The notes: generated by a model not told the origin, from the sequence alone. A stretch of DNA of 64,000 nt from Prauserella flavalba (GCF_003202235.1 NZ_MASU01000008.1:62001-126000); one strand, 5' to 3'. Shown: positions 18,593 through 27,811, counted from the first letter of the stretch. Numbers and translations are program-made.

Positions 18593-19083
18593 GCGACATC
18601 CGTCCTGACCGGCCAGGGGAGCAGGATCCCGGGGCCGGCCGCAGGCTTGCCGTCGACGTGGGATCCGTGCGGGTGGGCGTGGCCCTCAGCGATCCCGCGC
18701 CCATCCTGGCTACCCCGCTCGCTACCCTGTCGCGTGATGCGGACGACGACACCGATCTCGACGAGCTGGCGCGGCTTGTCGCCGAACACGAGGTGGTCGA
18801 GGTGATCGTGGGACTGCCGAGGACGCTGGCCGACCGCCACGGGGCGGCGGCCGAGACCGCCGCCGACTACGCCCGCAGGCTGGCCGGGCGGGTGGCCCCC
18901 GTGGCGGTGCGGCTCGCGGACGAGCGGCTCACCACGGTGAGCGCCAGCCGCATGCTGTCGCAGCGCGGCGTCAAGGGCCGCAAGCAGCGTGCCGTGGTGG
19001 ACCAGGCCGCCGCCGTCGAGATCCTGCAGGGCTGGCTCGACGCGCGCGGCGCGGCGATCGCGAGGGAGGCCGGTCCGGCATGA
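18589..19083 (+). CDS. ruvX: RuvX/YqgF family putative pre-16S rRNA nuclease
   Basis: 164 residues with an RNase H-like fold: [16 protein letters not shown] carries the first acidic residue, VIVGLPRTL the glycine-rich segment, and [17 protein letters not shown] the conserved DERLTT motif; a late Asp lies in [12 protein letters not shown]. In E. coli the protein finishes the 5' end of 16S rRNA. The first 20 residues ([16 protein letters not shown]) are a disordered extension. It overlaps alaS by four bases (GTGA) and mltG by four bases (ATGA). Confidence 0.93.
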   Translation: MSDIRPDRPGEQDPGAGRRLAVDVGSVRVGVALSDPAPILATPLATLSRDADDDTDLDELARLVAEHEVVEVIVGLPRTLADRHGAAAETAADYARRLAGRVAPVAVRLADERLTTVSASRMLSQRGVKGRKQRAVVDQAAAVEILQGWLDARGAAIAREAGPA

Positions 19084-20678
19084 GCACCCCCCACGACGGT
19101 CCCGGCGGCAGGCGCCGTCTCCGGCCCCCGCAGGCGGAGCGCCCGCCCCGGCCTCCTCGGCAGGCCGCCGCCGAGCCGCCCCAGCGGCCCCAGCGCCCGC
19201 TGCCCTCCGACCCGCCGGTGCCGAGGCGCCCGCCCGCCCGCCGGGCGCGGCACGCCGCCCCCGAGCCCGGTCCCGCCGCGCGTCCGGGGGAGCCCAGGGG
19301 CGCGGTGCCCGAGCGCAGGCCCCGGCCGCCGGCCCGCCGGAGGCGCTCGCCCAACGAGGGCGTGCCGGCCGACGAGAACCCCACCGAGGTGCTCGGCCTC
19401 GACTTCGGCGACCGTGACTACTACGACGACTACGGCGACCACGGTGACTACGACGACCTGCTCGACGAGGACATCCGCGACGAGGACGACGACCGGGCCG
19501 TCCCCGAGTACTTCGAGGACGAGCGCGAGGACCGGCCGGAGCCGAGCGCGCCGCGCAAGCGCCGCAAGCGGTTCCTGGGCTGGCTCGCCGCGCTCACGGT
19601 GATCGTCCTGCTCGCCGGCGGGGCCTACTACGGGGCGCGTGAGCTGCTCGGCTTCGGCTTCGAGGACTACGAGGGCACCGGCGAGAACGACGTGCTGCTG
19701 CACGTGGAGGAGGGCGACTCGACGCGCGCCATCGCCACGAAGCTCGACGAACTCGACGTGGTCGCCAGCGCCGAGGCGTTCGTCGACGCGAGCGAGGACG
19801 ACCAGCGCGTGCTGAGCGTGCAGCCCGGCTACTACGTGCTCAAGACGAAGATGTCCGGGGCGAGCGCGGTGAGCGGTCTCGTGGCACCGGACGCCAGGGT
19901 CGGCCAGCTGCAACTGCGGGCGGGCACCCAGCTCGACGATATCCAGCAGCCGGACGGCTCCGTCACCCCGGGTGTGTTCTCGCTGCTGTCGCAGGCGTCC
20001 TGCGCGGACCTCAACGGCACGAGCACGTGCATCCCGGCGGAGGAGCTGCGCCGGGTGGCCGACACCACCGACCCCGCGCAGCTGGGCGTGCCCGAGTGGG
20101 CCGCCGCCGACGCGGCGAGGGCCGAGCCGGGTCGCAAGCTCGAGGGCATGATCGCGCCGGGCGTGTACGACGTGAAGCCGGGCTGGGACGCGACCACGCT
20201 GCTCGGCGAGGTGCTGAAGACCTCGACGCTGCGCATGCAGGCCGCCGGGCTGCCCGACGCCGCCGGGCAAACCGGTTACAGCCCGTACCAGATCCTGATC
20301 ATCGCGTCGCTGATCGAGCGTGAGGCCGTGGAGAACGACTTCGGCAAGGTCTCCCGGGTCCTGCACAACCGGCTCGCGGAGAACATGCGGCTCGAGCTCG
20401 ACTCGACCGTCAACTACGTGCTCCACCAGCCCGAGGTGCGCACCAACGACGCCGACCGGGCGCGGGCCGGTGCGTACAACACCTACCGCAACCGGGGGCT
20501 GCCGCCGACGCCGATCTCGGCGCCGAGCCTGGAGGCCATCACCGCGGCGGAGGAGCCCCCCGAGGGACCGTGGCTGTATTTCGTGAAGTGCGAGACCAAC
20601 GGGCTGTCGTGCTTCTCGGTCGACTACGAGGAGCACCTGCGCAACCGTGACGACGCGATCGCCCGTGGCGTCTTCTAG
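19080..20678 (+). CDS. mltG: endolytic murein transglycosylase MltG
   Basis: 532 residues. The first 160 residues are an unusually long cytoplasmic tail: first Pro/Arg/Ala-rich, then strongly acidic and Tyr-rich (about residues 105-150, with repeated DYYDDYGD-type sequence). One membrane segment follows ([22 protein letters not shown]). The extracellular YceG domain has the catalytic Glu in [10 protein letters not shown], the [11 protein letters not shown] segment and [17 protein letters not shown]. MltG cleaves nascent glycan strands during cell-wall growth. The acidic tail may recruit partners or be a target of serine/threonine kinases, which is inference. The gene overlaps ruvX by four bases and aroE by 14. 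Confidence 0.94.
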   Translation: MSTPHDGPGGRRRLRPPQAERPPRPPRQAAAEPPQRPQRPLPSDPPVPRRPPARRARHAAPEPGPAARPGEPRGAVPERRPRPPARRRRSPNEGVPADENPTEVLGLDFGDRDYYDDYGDHGDYDDLLDEDIRDEDDDRAVPEYFEDEREDRPEPSAPRKRRKRFLGWLAALTVIVLLAGGAYYGARELLGFGFEDYEGTGENDVLLHVEEGDSTRAIATKLDELDVVASAEAFVDASEDDQRVLSVQPGYYVLKTKMSGASAVSGLVAPDARVGQLQLRAGTQLDDIQQPDGSVTPGVFSLLSQASCADLNGTSTCIPAEELRRVADTTDPAQLGVPEWAAADAARAEPGRKLEGMIAPGVYDVKPGWDATTLLGEVLKTSTLRMQAAGLPDAAGQTGYSPYQILIIASLIEREAVENDFGKVSRVLHNRLAENMRLELDSTVNYVLHQPEVRTNDADRARAGAYNTYRNRGLPPTPISAPSLEAITAAEEPPEGPWLYFVKCETNGLSCFSVDYEEHLRNRDDAIARGVF

Positions 20679-21522
20679 CGCGCGCCGCGCGGCGGTTCTC
20701 GGCAAGCCGGTGGAGCACTCGCTCTCGCCGGTACTGCACGGTGCCGCGTACGCCGCGCTGGGCCTGCCGGACTGGACCTACGAGCGGATCGAGGCCGACG
20801 CCGAGAGCCTGCCCGGCCTCGTGTCCGGTCTCGGTCCCGAGTGGGCGGGGCTGTCGGTGACGATGCCGGGCAAGCGCGCGGCACTGGACCTGGCCACGGA
20901 GGCCACGCCGAGGGCCACCGCCGTCGGTGCCGCCAACACGCTCGTACACCTGCCCTCGGGCGGCTGGCGCGCCGACTGTACCGACGTGGACGGCGTCGTG
21001 GGAGCCCTGCGCGCCGCGGGCGGGTACACCGGGGGCCGGACGGCGATCGTGCTCGGCGCCGGGGGCACCGCCGCGGCGGCCGTCGCGGGCTTCGCCGCGC
21101 TCGGCCTGGAGCTGGTGCGGCTCGTCGTGCGGGAGCCCGCGCGGGCCGAGGAGTCGGCGGCGGCCGCGAAACGCGCCGGGCTGGCCGTCGAGGTGCTGCG
21201 CTGGTCCGACGTGGACTTCGGCGCCGTCACCGGGGACACCGACGTGCTCGTCAACACGGTGCCGCCCGACGCGGTCGCCCCGCACCTGGCGGAGCTGGCC
21301 ACCGTCGGCTGTGTGCTCGACGTGATCTACCACCCGTGGCCGACGCTGCTCGCCGAGGCCGTCGCCGCACGCGGCGGCCGGGTCGCGACGGGGCTGGACA
21401 TGTTGCTGCACCAGGCTTTCGGCCAGGTGGAGCAGTTCACGGGGCAGCCCGCTCCCCGGGCGGCGATGCGCGACGCCCTGCGCGAGGCGACCGGGAACAT
21501 TCTGCCGCTGCCGCTGGACTGA
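20665..21522 (+). CDS. aroE: shikimate dehydrogenase
   Basis: 285 residues. The shikimate-binding part has GKPVEHSLSPVLHGAAY and GLSVTMPGKRAAL with the catalytic Lys; NTL and DVDG complete the site. The NADP-binding glycine-rich loop is LGAGGTAAAAVAG, and the C-terminal motif LLHQAFGQVEQFTG is also typical. It reduces 3-dehydroshikimate, the fourth step of the shikimate pathway; the other pathway genes are at 32559-35973. I used the GTG at 20665, inside the mltG end; an in-frame GTG at 20647 would add six residues. Confidence 0.92.
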   Translation: MASSSARRAAVLGKPVEHSLSPVLHGAAYAALGLPDWTYERIEADAESLPGLVSGLGPEWAGLSVTMPGKRAALDLATEATPRATAVGAANTLVHLPSGGWRADCTDVDGVVGALRAAGGYTGGRTAIVLGAGGTAAAAVAGFAALGLELVRLVVREPARAEESAAAAKRAGLAVEVLRWSDVDFGAVTGDTDVLVNTVPPDAVAPHLAELATVGCVLDVIYHPWPTLLAEAVAARGGRVATGLDMLLHQAFGQVEQFTGQPAPRAAMRDALREATGNILPLPLD

Positions 21523-21592
21523 TCGTCCGAAAGTCGCTCCCCGCCGTTCACCTTGTGCCCGTAGGGTGAGCGCGACTGGGAGGTAGACACAA

Positions 21593-22789
21593 GTGCGCAC
21601 ATCTCGCGGGTGGTTGCCCGTTCTCGCCGTCGCGGTGCTCGCCGTCTCCGCGGCGCCCGCCTCGGCCACGCCGAAGCCCGGCGCGAGCGTCGAGTTCGCG
21701 ACGTTCAACGCCTCGCTCAACCGCGGCGCCGAGGGCGCCCTGCTCGCGGATCTGTCCACACCGGACAACGCGCAGGCGCGCGAGGTCGCCGAGGTGATCC
21801 AGCGGAGCAGGCCCGACGTGTTGCTGGTCAACGAGTTCGACTACGTGCCCGGCAACGCCGCGGCCGACGCGTTCCGCGACAACTACCTCGAGGTGGGGCA
21901 GAACGGCGCGCGCCCGATCGACTACCCGTACGCCTACACCGCGCCCGTCAACACCGGGGTGCCCACCGGCTTCGACCTCGACCGGTCCGGCAGCGTCGGC
22001 GGCGGCAACGACGCGCACGGCTTCGGCGTGTTCGAGGGCCAGTACGGGATGCTCGTGCTCTCGAAGTACCCCATCGACACCGCGAAGGTGCGGACGTTCC
22101 AACACTTCCGCTGGCAGGACATGCCCGGAGCGCTGCTGCCCGACGACCCGGCCACGCCGGAGTCCGCCGACTGGTACTCGCCGGAGGCGCTGGAGGTTCT
22201 GCGCCTGTCGTCGAAGTCGCACTGGGACGTGCCGGTACGCGTGGGCACGCGCACCGTGCACTTCCTCGTCGCCCACCCGACGCCGCCCACCTTCGACGGC
22301 CCCGAGGACCGCAACGGCACCCGCAACCACGACGAGATCCGGTTCTGGGCCGACTACGTCACGCCCGGCAAGGGCGCGTACATCTACGACGACACCGGCA
22401 GGCGGGGCGGGCTGCGCGCGGGCGAACGGTTCGTGATCGCGGGCGACTACAACGCCGACCCGTTCGACGGCGACAGCGTCGCGAGCGCCGCCCGGCAGCT
22501 GCTGGACGCGCCCCGCGTCCAGGACACCAAGCCGGCCAGCCTCGGCGCGGTCGTGGCGGCCGAACAGCAGGGCGGCGCCAACGCGGAACACAAGGGCGGG
22601 CCGTGGCTCGACACGGCCGACTTCAACGACGAGACGCCGGGCAACCTCCGCGTGGACTACGTGCTGCCCTCGCGGGGCCTGCTCCCGCTGCGGGACGGCG
22701 GGTTCTGGCCCGTGCCGGGGACGGACCTGGCGCGGCTCAACGACGCCTCCGACCACCACCTGGTGCACGTCGAGGTGGCCGTCCCTTAG
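21593..22789 (+). CDS. secreted endonuclease/exonuclease/phosphatase-fold protein
   Basis: 398 residues with a Sec signal peptide (RTSRGWLPVLAVAVLAVSAAPASA, cut probably after ASA). The mature part has the EEP signatures: ATFNASLNR near the start, LLVNEFDY with the metal-binding Glu, VAHPTPP, VIAGDYNADP with the Asp-Asn pair and DASDHHLVHVEV with the final Asp-His. The family includes DNases, sphingomyelinases and phosphoesterases, so the substrate is open. An insertion, DLDRSGSVGGGND (about residues 124-136), resembles an EF-hand-like calcium loop (DxDxSG). The gene starts 70 bases after aroE behind GGGAGGT and is followed after 9 bases by a dehydrogenase gene. Confidence 0.85.
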   Translation: MRTSRGWLPVLAVAVLAVSAAPASATPKPGASVEFATFNASLNRGAEGALLADLSTPDNAQAREVAEVIQRSRPDVLLVNEFDYVPGNAAADAFRDNYLEVGQNGARPIDYPYAYTAPVNTGVPTGFDLDRSGSVGGGNDAHGFGVFEGQYGMLVLSKYPIDTAKVRTFQHFRWQDMPGALLPDDPATPESADWYSPEALEVLRLSSKSHWDVPVRVGTRTVHFLVAHPTPPTFDGPEDRNGTRNHDEIRFWADYVTPGKGAYIYDDTGRRGGLRAGERFVIAGDYNADPFDGDSVASAARQLLDAPRVQDTKPASLGAVVAAEQQGGANAEHKGGPWLDTADFNDETPGNLRVDYVLPSRGLLPLRDGGFWPVPGTDLARLNDASDHHLVHVEVAVP

Positions 22790-22798
22790 CTTGGGGGC

Positions 22799-23749
22799 AT
22801 GAAGATCGCGATCCTCGACGACTACCAGAACGTCGCGCTCGGCCTCGCGGACTGGGCTTCGCTCGATGCCGAGATCGAGGTGTTCACCGAGCACATCCGC
22901 GACCGGGACGAGCTGGCGAGCAGGCTCGCGGGATTCGAAGTGGTGGTCGCCATGCGGGAGCGCACCCCGTTCCCCGCCGAGCTGCTGGAACGGCTGCCGG
23001 ACCTGCGCCTGATCGTCAGCACCGGCGGCCCGCGCAACCCCTCGATCGACCTCAGGACGGCGGCCGAGCGGGGGATCGTGGTCAGCCACACCGGGTACCT
23101 GCCGCACCCGGCCGCGGAGCTGACGTGGGCGCTGATCCTCGCGGCCGTGCGCGGGCTGCCCGCCGAGGAACGGTCGGTGCGCGAGGGAGGCTGGCAGGTC
23201 GGCGTCGGCACCGGGCTGCACGGCCGCACGCTGGGCCTGCTCGGGCTCGGCAGGCTCGGCGCCAAGGTCGCGCGCGTGGGGCAGGCGTTCGGCATGCGCA
23301 CGATCGCGTGGAGCCAGAACCTCACGCCGGAGAAGGCCGCCGAGCACGACGTGACGGCGGTGCCGAAGGAGGAACTGCTGCGCGAGTCCGACATCGTGAC
23401 CGTCCACCTCGTGCTGAGCAGGCGCACGCGGGGGCTCGTCGGCGCCGCCGAGCTGGCACTGATGAAGCCGGACGCGTGGCTCGTGAACACCTCGCGCGGG
23501 CCGATCGTCGACCAGGACGCGCTCGTGGAGGCGCTGCGGGAGCGGCGGATCGGGGGCGCCGCGCTCGACGTGTTCGACCAGGAGCCGCTGCCCGCCGAGC
23601 ACCCGCTGCGGTCGCTGCCCAACACGGTCCTCACCCCGCACATCGGCTATGTGACGCGCGAGGTGTACGAGGTGTTCTACCGCGACGCCGTGGAGGACAT
23701 CGCCGCCTACCAGGCCGGTGAGCCCATCCGCGTCATGCCAGTTCCCTGA
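22799..23749 (+). CDS. D-isomer-specific 2-hydroxyacid dehydrogenase
   Basis: 316 residues. The NAD-binding loop is LGLLGLGRLGAKVARVG. The three catalytic residues are in place: Arg in NTSRGPIVD, Glu in VFDQEPLP and His in TPHIGYVTRE. The opening MKIAILDDYQNVAL is typical of a subgroup annotated as D-2-hydroxyacid dehydrogenase of unknown substrate. Its 3' end overlaps the opposing serine hydrolase gene by 17 bases, so there is no space for an independent terminator between them. Confidence 0.88.
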   Translation: MKIAILDDYQNVALGLADWASLDAEIEVFTEHIRDRDELASRLAGFEVVVAMRERTPFPAELLERLPDLRLIVSTGGPRNPSIDLRTAAERGIVVSHTGYLPHPAAELTWALILAAVRGLPAEERSVREGGWQVGVGTGLHGRTLGLLGLGRLGAKVARVGQAFGMRTIAWSQNLTPEKAAEHDVTAVPKEELLRESDIVTVHLVLSRRTRGLVGAAELALMKPDAWLVNTSRGPIVDQDALVEALRERRIGGAALDVFDQEPLPAEHPLRSLPNTVLTPHIGYVTREVYEVFYRDAVEDIAAYQAGEPIRVMPVP

Positions 23750-24545
23750 GCACCGCGTCGGTGTAGGCGGGCCAGGCCTCGGCCGCCCACGGCCCGAAGT
23801 CGCGGTCGGTCAGCGCGACGCACGCCACGCCGGCGTCCGGGTCGACCCACAGGAACGTGCCGGACTGCCCGAAGTGGCCGAACGTACGCGGGGAGCTGAG
23901 GCTGCCTGTCCAGTGTGGACTCTTGTGGTCGCGGATCTCGAAGCCGAGGCCCCAGTCGTTGGGTTTCTGGTGGCCGAACCCGGGCAGGACGCCGGCCAGC
24001 CCGGGGAACGCCACCTCGGTCGCCCGCGCGAGCGTGGCGGGCGCCAGGAGTTTCGGTTGCTGCAGCTCGGCGGCGAACAGCACCAGGTCGTCCACGGTGG
24101 ACTCCGCGTCGGCGCCGGGGGAGCCGTTGAGTTTCGTGCTGCTCATGCGCAGCGGCTGGAACAGCGCCTCGTCCTGGTAGGCCGCGAACGGGATGCCGGA
24201 GTGCTCGGTGAGCGCGTCGGCGAGCTGCTCGAAGCCCGCGCTGGAGTACAGCCTGCGCTGCCCGGGCGGCGCGTAGACCTTGTGCTCGGTGAAGCCGAGG
24301 CCCGCCGTGTGGGCGAGCAGGTGCCTGATCGTGGCGCCCTCGGGACCCGCGGGCGTGTCCAGCTCGACCACGCCCTCCTCGATCGCGATCAGCGCCGTGT
24401 AGGCGGTGAGCAGCTTGGTGACCGAGGCGAGCGGGAAGACCCGCCCGGTGTCGCCGTGGCTGCCGAGCACGCCGCCGTCGGCGCGCACGACCGCCGTCGC
24501 CGCGTTGTCCACCGGCCACTGCCCGACCACCCGCACGCTGTCCAT
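23733..24545 (-). CDS. serine hydrolase, class C beta-lactamase fold
   Basis: 270 residues. The SxxK motif is SVTK (about residue 41), followed by a YxS/N-type motif in LYSSAGFEQLADAL. The third motif is HFGQSGTFLWVDP, an HxG variant. There is no signal peptide, so unlike secreted beta-lactamases it should be cytoplasmic, and a role as an esterase or peptidase is more likely than antibiotic resistance. It starts 9 bases after the alpha/beta hydrolase gene upstream on the same strand and is the last gene of that group. Confidence 0.82.
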   Translation of the reverse strand: MDSVRVVGQWPVDNAATAVVRADGGVLGSHGDTGRVFPLASVTKLLTAYTALIAIEEGVVELDTPAGPEGATIRHLLAHTAGLGFTEHKVYAPPGQRRLYSSAGFEQLADALTEHSGIPFAAYQDEALFQPLRMSSTKLNGSPGADAESTVDDLVLFAAELQQPKLLAPATLARATEVAFPGLAGVLPGFGHQKPNDWGLGFEIRDHKSPHWTGSLSSPRTFGHFGQSGTFLWVDPDAGVACVALTDRDFGPWAAEAWPAYTDAVLRELA

Positions 24546-24554
24546 GCCCCCAGC

Positions 24555-25202
24555 CTACGAACGCGCGAGGTGCCTCTCGAACCAGACCCCGGCCCGCCCG
24601 GCGACGTGCTCCAGTGCGCCCGGCTCCTCGAACAGGTGCGTCGCGGCGGGCACGACCTCGATCTCGTACCGCGCCCGCAGGTTCCGGGCGGCCTGCTCGT
24701 TGAGCCTGCGGACGTGCTCGTCCCGCTCGCCGACCAGCAGCAGCACCGGACAGCTCACCTCGCCCAGCGCGTCGCCCGCCAGGTCCGGCCTGCCTCCCCG
24801 CGACACCACGGCGCGGACGTACTCCTGCCGCCTCGCCGCGGCGACCAGCGCGGCGGCGGCACCGGTGCTGGCGCCGAACAGGCCGATCGGCAGCTCGTGG
24901 GTGCGGTCGTCCTCGGTCAGCCGGTGGACGGCGTCGACCAGGCGCCCGGCGAGCAGCTCGATGTCGAAGCGCAGCGCGGCCGTGGCGGCGTCGGCGCGCT
25001 CCTCGTCGGGGCTGAGCAGGTCGAACAGCAGCGTGCCGAGCCGCTGGTCCTGCAGCGTCCTGGCCACCGCCACGTTGCGCGGGCTGTGCCGGGAGCTGCC
25101 GGAGCCGTGCGCGAACGCGACCACGCCGGTCGCGTCGGCCGGAATCGTGAGGTCCCCGGGCAGCGCCACGTCCTCGGTCTCGACGGCGAAGGGCACCGTC
25201 AT
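24555..25202 (-). CDS. dienelactone hydrolase-like alpha/beta hydrolase
   Basis: 215 residues of the alpha/beta hydrolase fold. The oxyanion region is VVAFAHGSGSSRHSPRN, the nucleophile elbow is GLFGASTGAAAAL with Ser, the Asp is in LLVGERDEHV and the His in PAATHLFEEPGAL. Close relatives are often fused to, or lie beside, a phosphoribosyltransferase-like domain, and here that gene ends only 3 bases upstream. The pair is therefore the split form of a known fusion; its substrate is unknown. Confidence 0.82.
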   Translation of the reverse strand: MTVPFAVETEDVALPGDLTIPADATGVVAFAHGSGSSRHSPRNVAVARTLQDQRLGTLLFDLLSPDEERADAATAALRFDIELLAGRLVDAVHRLTEDDRTHELPIGLFGASTGAAAALVAAARRQEYVRAVVSRGGRPDLAGDALGEVSCPVLLLVGERDEHVRRLNEQAARNLRARYEIEVVPAATHLFEEPGALEHVAGRAGVWFERHLARS

Positions 25203-25205
25203 CGC

Positions 25206-25862
25206 TCACGCCCCCTTCGCCAGCAATTCGAGGACCTCCTCGTCGGTGGTCTGGCCGAAGTCGTCGTACCACTGGCCGACCGCCCGGAACCCCTCCGGCC
25301 GCAGCGCGCACACCACCTCGTCGGCCTCGGCGCGCAGGCCCGCGACGGCCTCGGCCGCGCACACGGGCGTGGCCAGCACGAGCCTGCGCGGCCCGTCGGC
25401 CCGCAGCGCCCGCAGCGCCGCCGTCGCGGTCACCCCGGTGGCCAGTCCGTCGTCGACCAGCAGGACGTCACGCCCCTCGGCGCGTTCGGGCTCGCGGCCC
25501 CGCAGGTAGAGGTCCACCCTGCGCTGGGCCTCGGCCCGCTCCCGCTCGCACGCCTCCTCGAGCTCGGCGGGACCGAGCCCGAGCGCGCGCACGCTGCGCT
25601 CGTCGAAGGTCGCCGGGCCGTGTGCCGTGACGGCGCCGATGCCGAACTCGGGGTGGCCAGGAGCCCCGATCTTCCTGGCCACGGCCACGTCGAGGGGCGC
25701 GCCGAGCCCGGCGGCGACCTCCGCGGCCACCGGCACGCCGCCCCTGGCGAGACCGAGCACCACCGGCTCCACCCAGTCGCGCTCGCTCAGCAGCCCGGCG
25801 AGCCTGCGGCCCGCGTCGCGCCGGTCGGTGTACGTCTGGCTCGTGGTGACCGGTTGTCGCAT
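25206..25862 (-). CDS. phosphoribosyltransferase-fold protein
   Basis: 218 residues. The PRPP-binding signature is DVLLVDDGLATGVTATAALRAL, and VLGLARGGVPVAAEVAAGL near the N-terminus is the other conserved part. A helical insertion with many Glu and Arg residues lies between them. This group (COG1926) is not a known purine or pyrimidine salvage enzyme; no substrate is assigned. It heads a minus-strand group with an alpha/beta hydrolase and a serine hydrolase, spaced 3 and 9 bases apart, so the three are probably cotranscribed. Confidence 0.8.
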   Translation of the reverse strand: MRQPVTTSQTYTDRRDAGRRLAGLLSERDWVEPVVLGLARGGVPVAAEVAAGLGAPLDVAVARKIGAPGHPEFGIGAVTAHGPATFDERSVRALGLGPAELEEACERERAEAQRRVDLYLRGREPERAEGRDVLLVDDGLATGVTATAALRALRADGPRRLVLATPVCAAEAVAGLRAEADEVVCALRPEGFRAVGQWYDDFGQTTDEEVLELLAKGA

Positions 25863-25901
25863 CAGCTCGTCCGGCCCTCCTCGATGTGCTGACCAGCTGG
25901 T

Positions 25902-26192
25902 TCAGCCGGGTTCCCCGCGCCGCTTGCGGTGGATCACCCAGCCGAGGTCGACGGCCATGCCCACGGCGAGCACGCACAGCAGCACGGTGGCCCACACGAT
26001 GCCGTTCACGGCGAACAGCACCGCCGCGCCCGCGCACAGCACCACGGTGATGGCGGCGAGGACGATCCGCAGGGTCAGCGCGCTGTACGCGGGTGCCGCG
26101 CCGCCGAAACCCGCGGTCGGGTCGTGGTAGCCGGGCAGGCCCCGCGCGTACTCCTCGCGGGTGCGAGGCCGCTGCCTTTCCGGTCGTTCCAT
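25902..26192 (-). CDS. DUF6343-type small membrane protein
   Basis: 96 residues from the ATG at 26192: a charged N-terminus with RPRTREEYARGLPGYHDPTAGFGG, then two membrane segments (about residues 40-62 and 65-85) and a basic tail. It matches a small actinobacterial family, DUF6343, without known function. An upstream in-frame ATG at 26225 would add 11 residues but leaves no good ribosome-binding site. It starts downstream of a strong shared terminator. Confidence 0.65.
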   Translation of the reverse strand: MERPERQRPRTREEYARGLPGYHDPTAGFGGAAPAYSALTLRIVLAAITVVLCAGAAVLFAVNGIVWATVLLCVLAVGMAVDLGWVIHRKRRGEPG

Positions 26193-26231
26193 GTCCGCCG
26201 GATACCCGGCGTGACGGCGTCCCATGCGTGC

Positions 26232-26267
26232 GAAGGGCCTCCGCCGGCGAGCCGGAGGAGGCCCTTC
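26232..26267. terminator. strong terminator hairpin downstream of ptsH
   Basis: GAAGGGCCTCC (26232-26242) and GGAGGCCCTTC (26257-26267) are perfect complements, with CCGG/CCGG extending the stem around a GAGC-type loop. It lies 10 bases after the ptsH stop on the minus strand and separates the PTS operon from the next minus-strand gene. Confidence 0.85.
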
Positions 26268-26276
26268 GTGAGTACT

Positions 26277-26543
26277 TCAGGAGTCGAGGTCGGTCGCCAC
26301 CAGCTGGGCGATCGCGGCGACGGCCTCCTCGGCGCCGGAGCCGTCGGCGGCGATCACCACCTCGTCGCCGAACGCGGCGCCCAGCGTCATCAGGTTCAGC
26401 ACGCTGCCCGCCGCCACCGGCTCACCGCCGTCCTTGGCGATCGTCACCGTGACCGGCTGCGCGGCGGCGGCCTTCGCGACGAGCGCCGCGGGCCTCGCGT
26501 GCAGGCCCACCTTGCTCGCCACCGTGACCCGTCGTTGCGGCAT
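26277..26543 (-). CDS. ptsH: phosphocarrier protein HPr
   Basis: 88 residues. The phosphorylated residue is His15 in VGLHARPAA. A serine (about residue 47, in AGSVLNLM) occupies the position of the regulatory Ser46 of low-GC Gram-positives. HPr passes phosphate from enzyme I to the sugar-specific EIIA. It is third in the order dasR-ptsC-ptsH, 14 bases after ptsC. Enzyme I is not in the window. Confidence 0.95.
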   Translation of the reverse strand: MPQRRVTVASKVGLHARPAALVAKAAAAQPVTVTIAKDGGEPVAAGSVLNLMTLGAAFGDEVVIAADGSGAEEAVAAIAQLVATDLDS

Positions 26544-26557
26544 GGTTCGTGCTCCCC

Positions 26558-27811
26558 TCAGGACCGGGCCGACTTCTCGGTGGGTTCGGGCGCGCCCTCG
26601 CTGGTTGCGGCGCTCTCCTCGTCCTCCTCGCGGCCCGGCGTGCGCAGGTTCCACTTCGTGATGACCCACCGGAAGAGCAGGTAGTAGATCGCCGCGTACA
26701 CCAGGCCGATCGGGATCAGCCACAGCGCGCCGCTCGCGGCCGGTGCCCCCGCGTTGAGCAGGAAGTCGATGCCACCGGCGGAGAACGAGAAGCCGAGGTG
26801 GATGTCCAGCGCGTTGACCAGTGCCAGCGACAGGCCCGTGAGCACCGCGTGGATCAGGTAGAGCGGCCACGCCACGAACATGAACGCGAACTCGATCGGC
26901 TCGGTGACACCGGTGAGGAACGACGTCAGCGCGGCGGAGAGCATGATGCCGCCGACGATCTTCTTCTGGCTCGGTCGGGCGGTCTGCCAGATGGCCAGCG
27001 CCGCGGCGGGCAGGGCGAACATGAAGATCGGGAAGAAGCCGGTCATGAACGCGCCCGCGTTGGGGTCGCCCGCGAAGAAGTTGTTGATGTCGCCGCCGTC
27101 GAAGATCAGCCACACGGGCACGTTGATCAGCTGGTGCAGGCCGACGGGGATCAGCAGCCGGTTGAGGAACCCGTAGATGCCGCCGCCGACCACGGCGTCA
27201 CCGGTCACGGCCTCGCCGAGATTCTGCATGCCCGCGTCGATGACGGGGAAGATGAGGCCGAAGAGCACGCCGAGCACCAGCAGCACCACCGAGTTGATGA
27301 TCGGCACGAACCGCCTGCCGCCGAAGAAGGCCAGGTACGGCGGAAGCTTGATGCGATAGAACCGCTGCCACAGCACGGCGGTCACGAGCCCCACGATCAC
27401 CCCGGAGAGCACGCTGTAGGGCCAGCGGACGGGTTGCAGGTACCAGCCCTCGGCGAACCCTTCGAGCTCGTTGACGGGCGCGAACACCTGCACGACCTTG
27501 TTGAAGACGACGAAGCCGACGACCGCGGCCACGCCCGTCGAGCCGTCTCCCTTGCGCGCGAAGCCCACGGCGATGCCCACCGCGAACAGCAGCGGCAGCC
27601 AGTCGAACAGCCCGCCACCCGCCGCGGCGAGGACCTTCGCGATGTCCTCCGTGGCCGACCATCTGCCGAGCATGTCGTCCTGGCCCAGCCGCGACAGCAG
27701 GCCTGCCGCGGGAAGGGTCGCGATGGGCAGCATGAGGCTGCGCCCGAAGCGTTGCAGTCCCGCCAGCCGCCTGCCCTTGCCCTTCGCCTCCGCAGAGGGG
27801 GTGGCGCTCAT
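26558..27811 (-). CDS. ptsC: PTS EIIC component, N-acetylglucosamine/glucose type
   Basis: 417 residues with about ten membrane segments. The opening SLMLPIATLPAAGLLSRLGQ is typical of the glucose superfamily EIIC, and the signature GVTEPIEFAFMFVAW contains the substrate-binding Glu. LLIPVGLHQLINVPVW matches the N-acetylglucosamine subgroup (NagE2/PtsC2), and the neighbouring DasR-type regulator and dre-like site support that substrate. The EIIB and EIIA domains are separate proteins encoded on the opposite strand (28716-29404). The start overlaps the dasR stop by four bases (ATGA). The acidic C-terminal tail is cytoplasmic. Confidence 0.92.
   Translation of the reverse strand: MSATPSAEAKGKGRRLAGLQRFGRSLMLPIATLPAAGLLSRLGQDDMLGRWSATEDIAKVLAAAGGGLFDWLPLLFAVGIAVGFARKGDGSTGVAAVVGFVVFNKVVQVFAPVNELEGFAEGWYLQPVRWPYSVLSGVIVGLVTAVLWQRFYRIKLPPYLAFFGGRRFVPIINSVVLLVLGVLFGLIFPVIDAGMQNLGEAVTGDAVVGGGIYGFLNRLLIPVGLHQLINVPVWLIFDGGDINNFFAGDPNAGAFMTGFFPIFMFALPAAALAIWQTARPSQKKIVGGIMLSAALTSFLTGVTEPIEFAFMFVAWPLYLIHAVLTGLSLALVNALDIHLGFSFSAGGIDFLLNAGAPAASGALWLIPIGLVYAAIYYLLFRWVITKWNLRTPGREEDEESAATSEGAPEPTEKSARS

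Noticed and set aside
23733-24545. Beta-lactamase resistance gene
   Set aside because: The SxxK fold is shared with esterases and peptidases, there is no signal peptide and the third motif is a variant.
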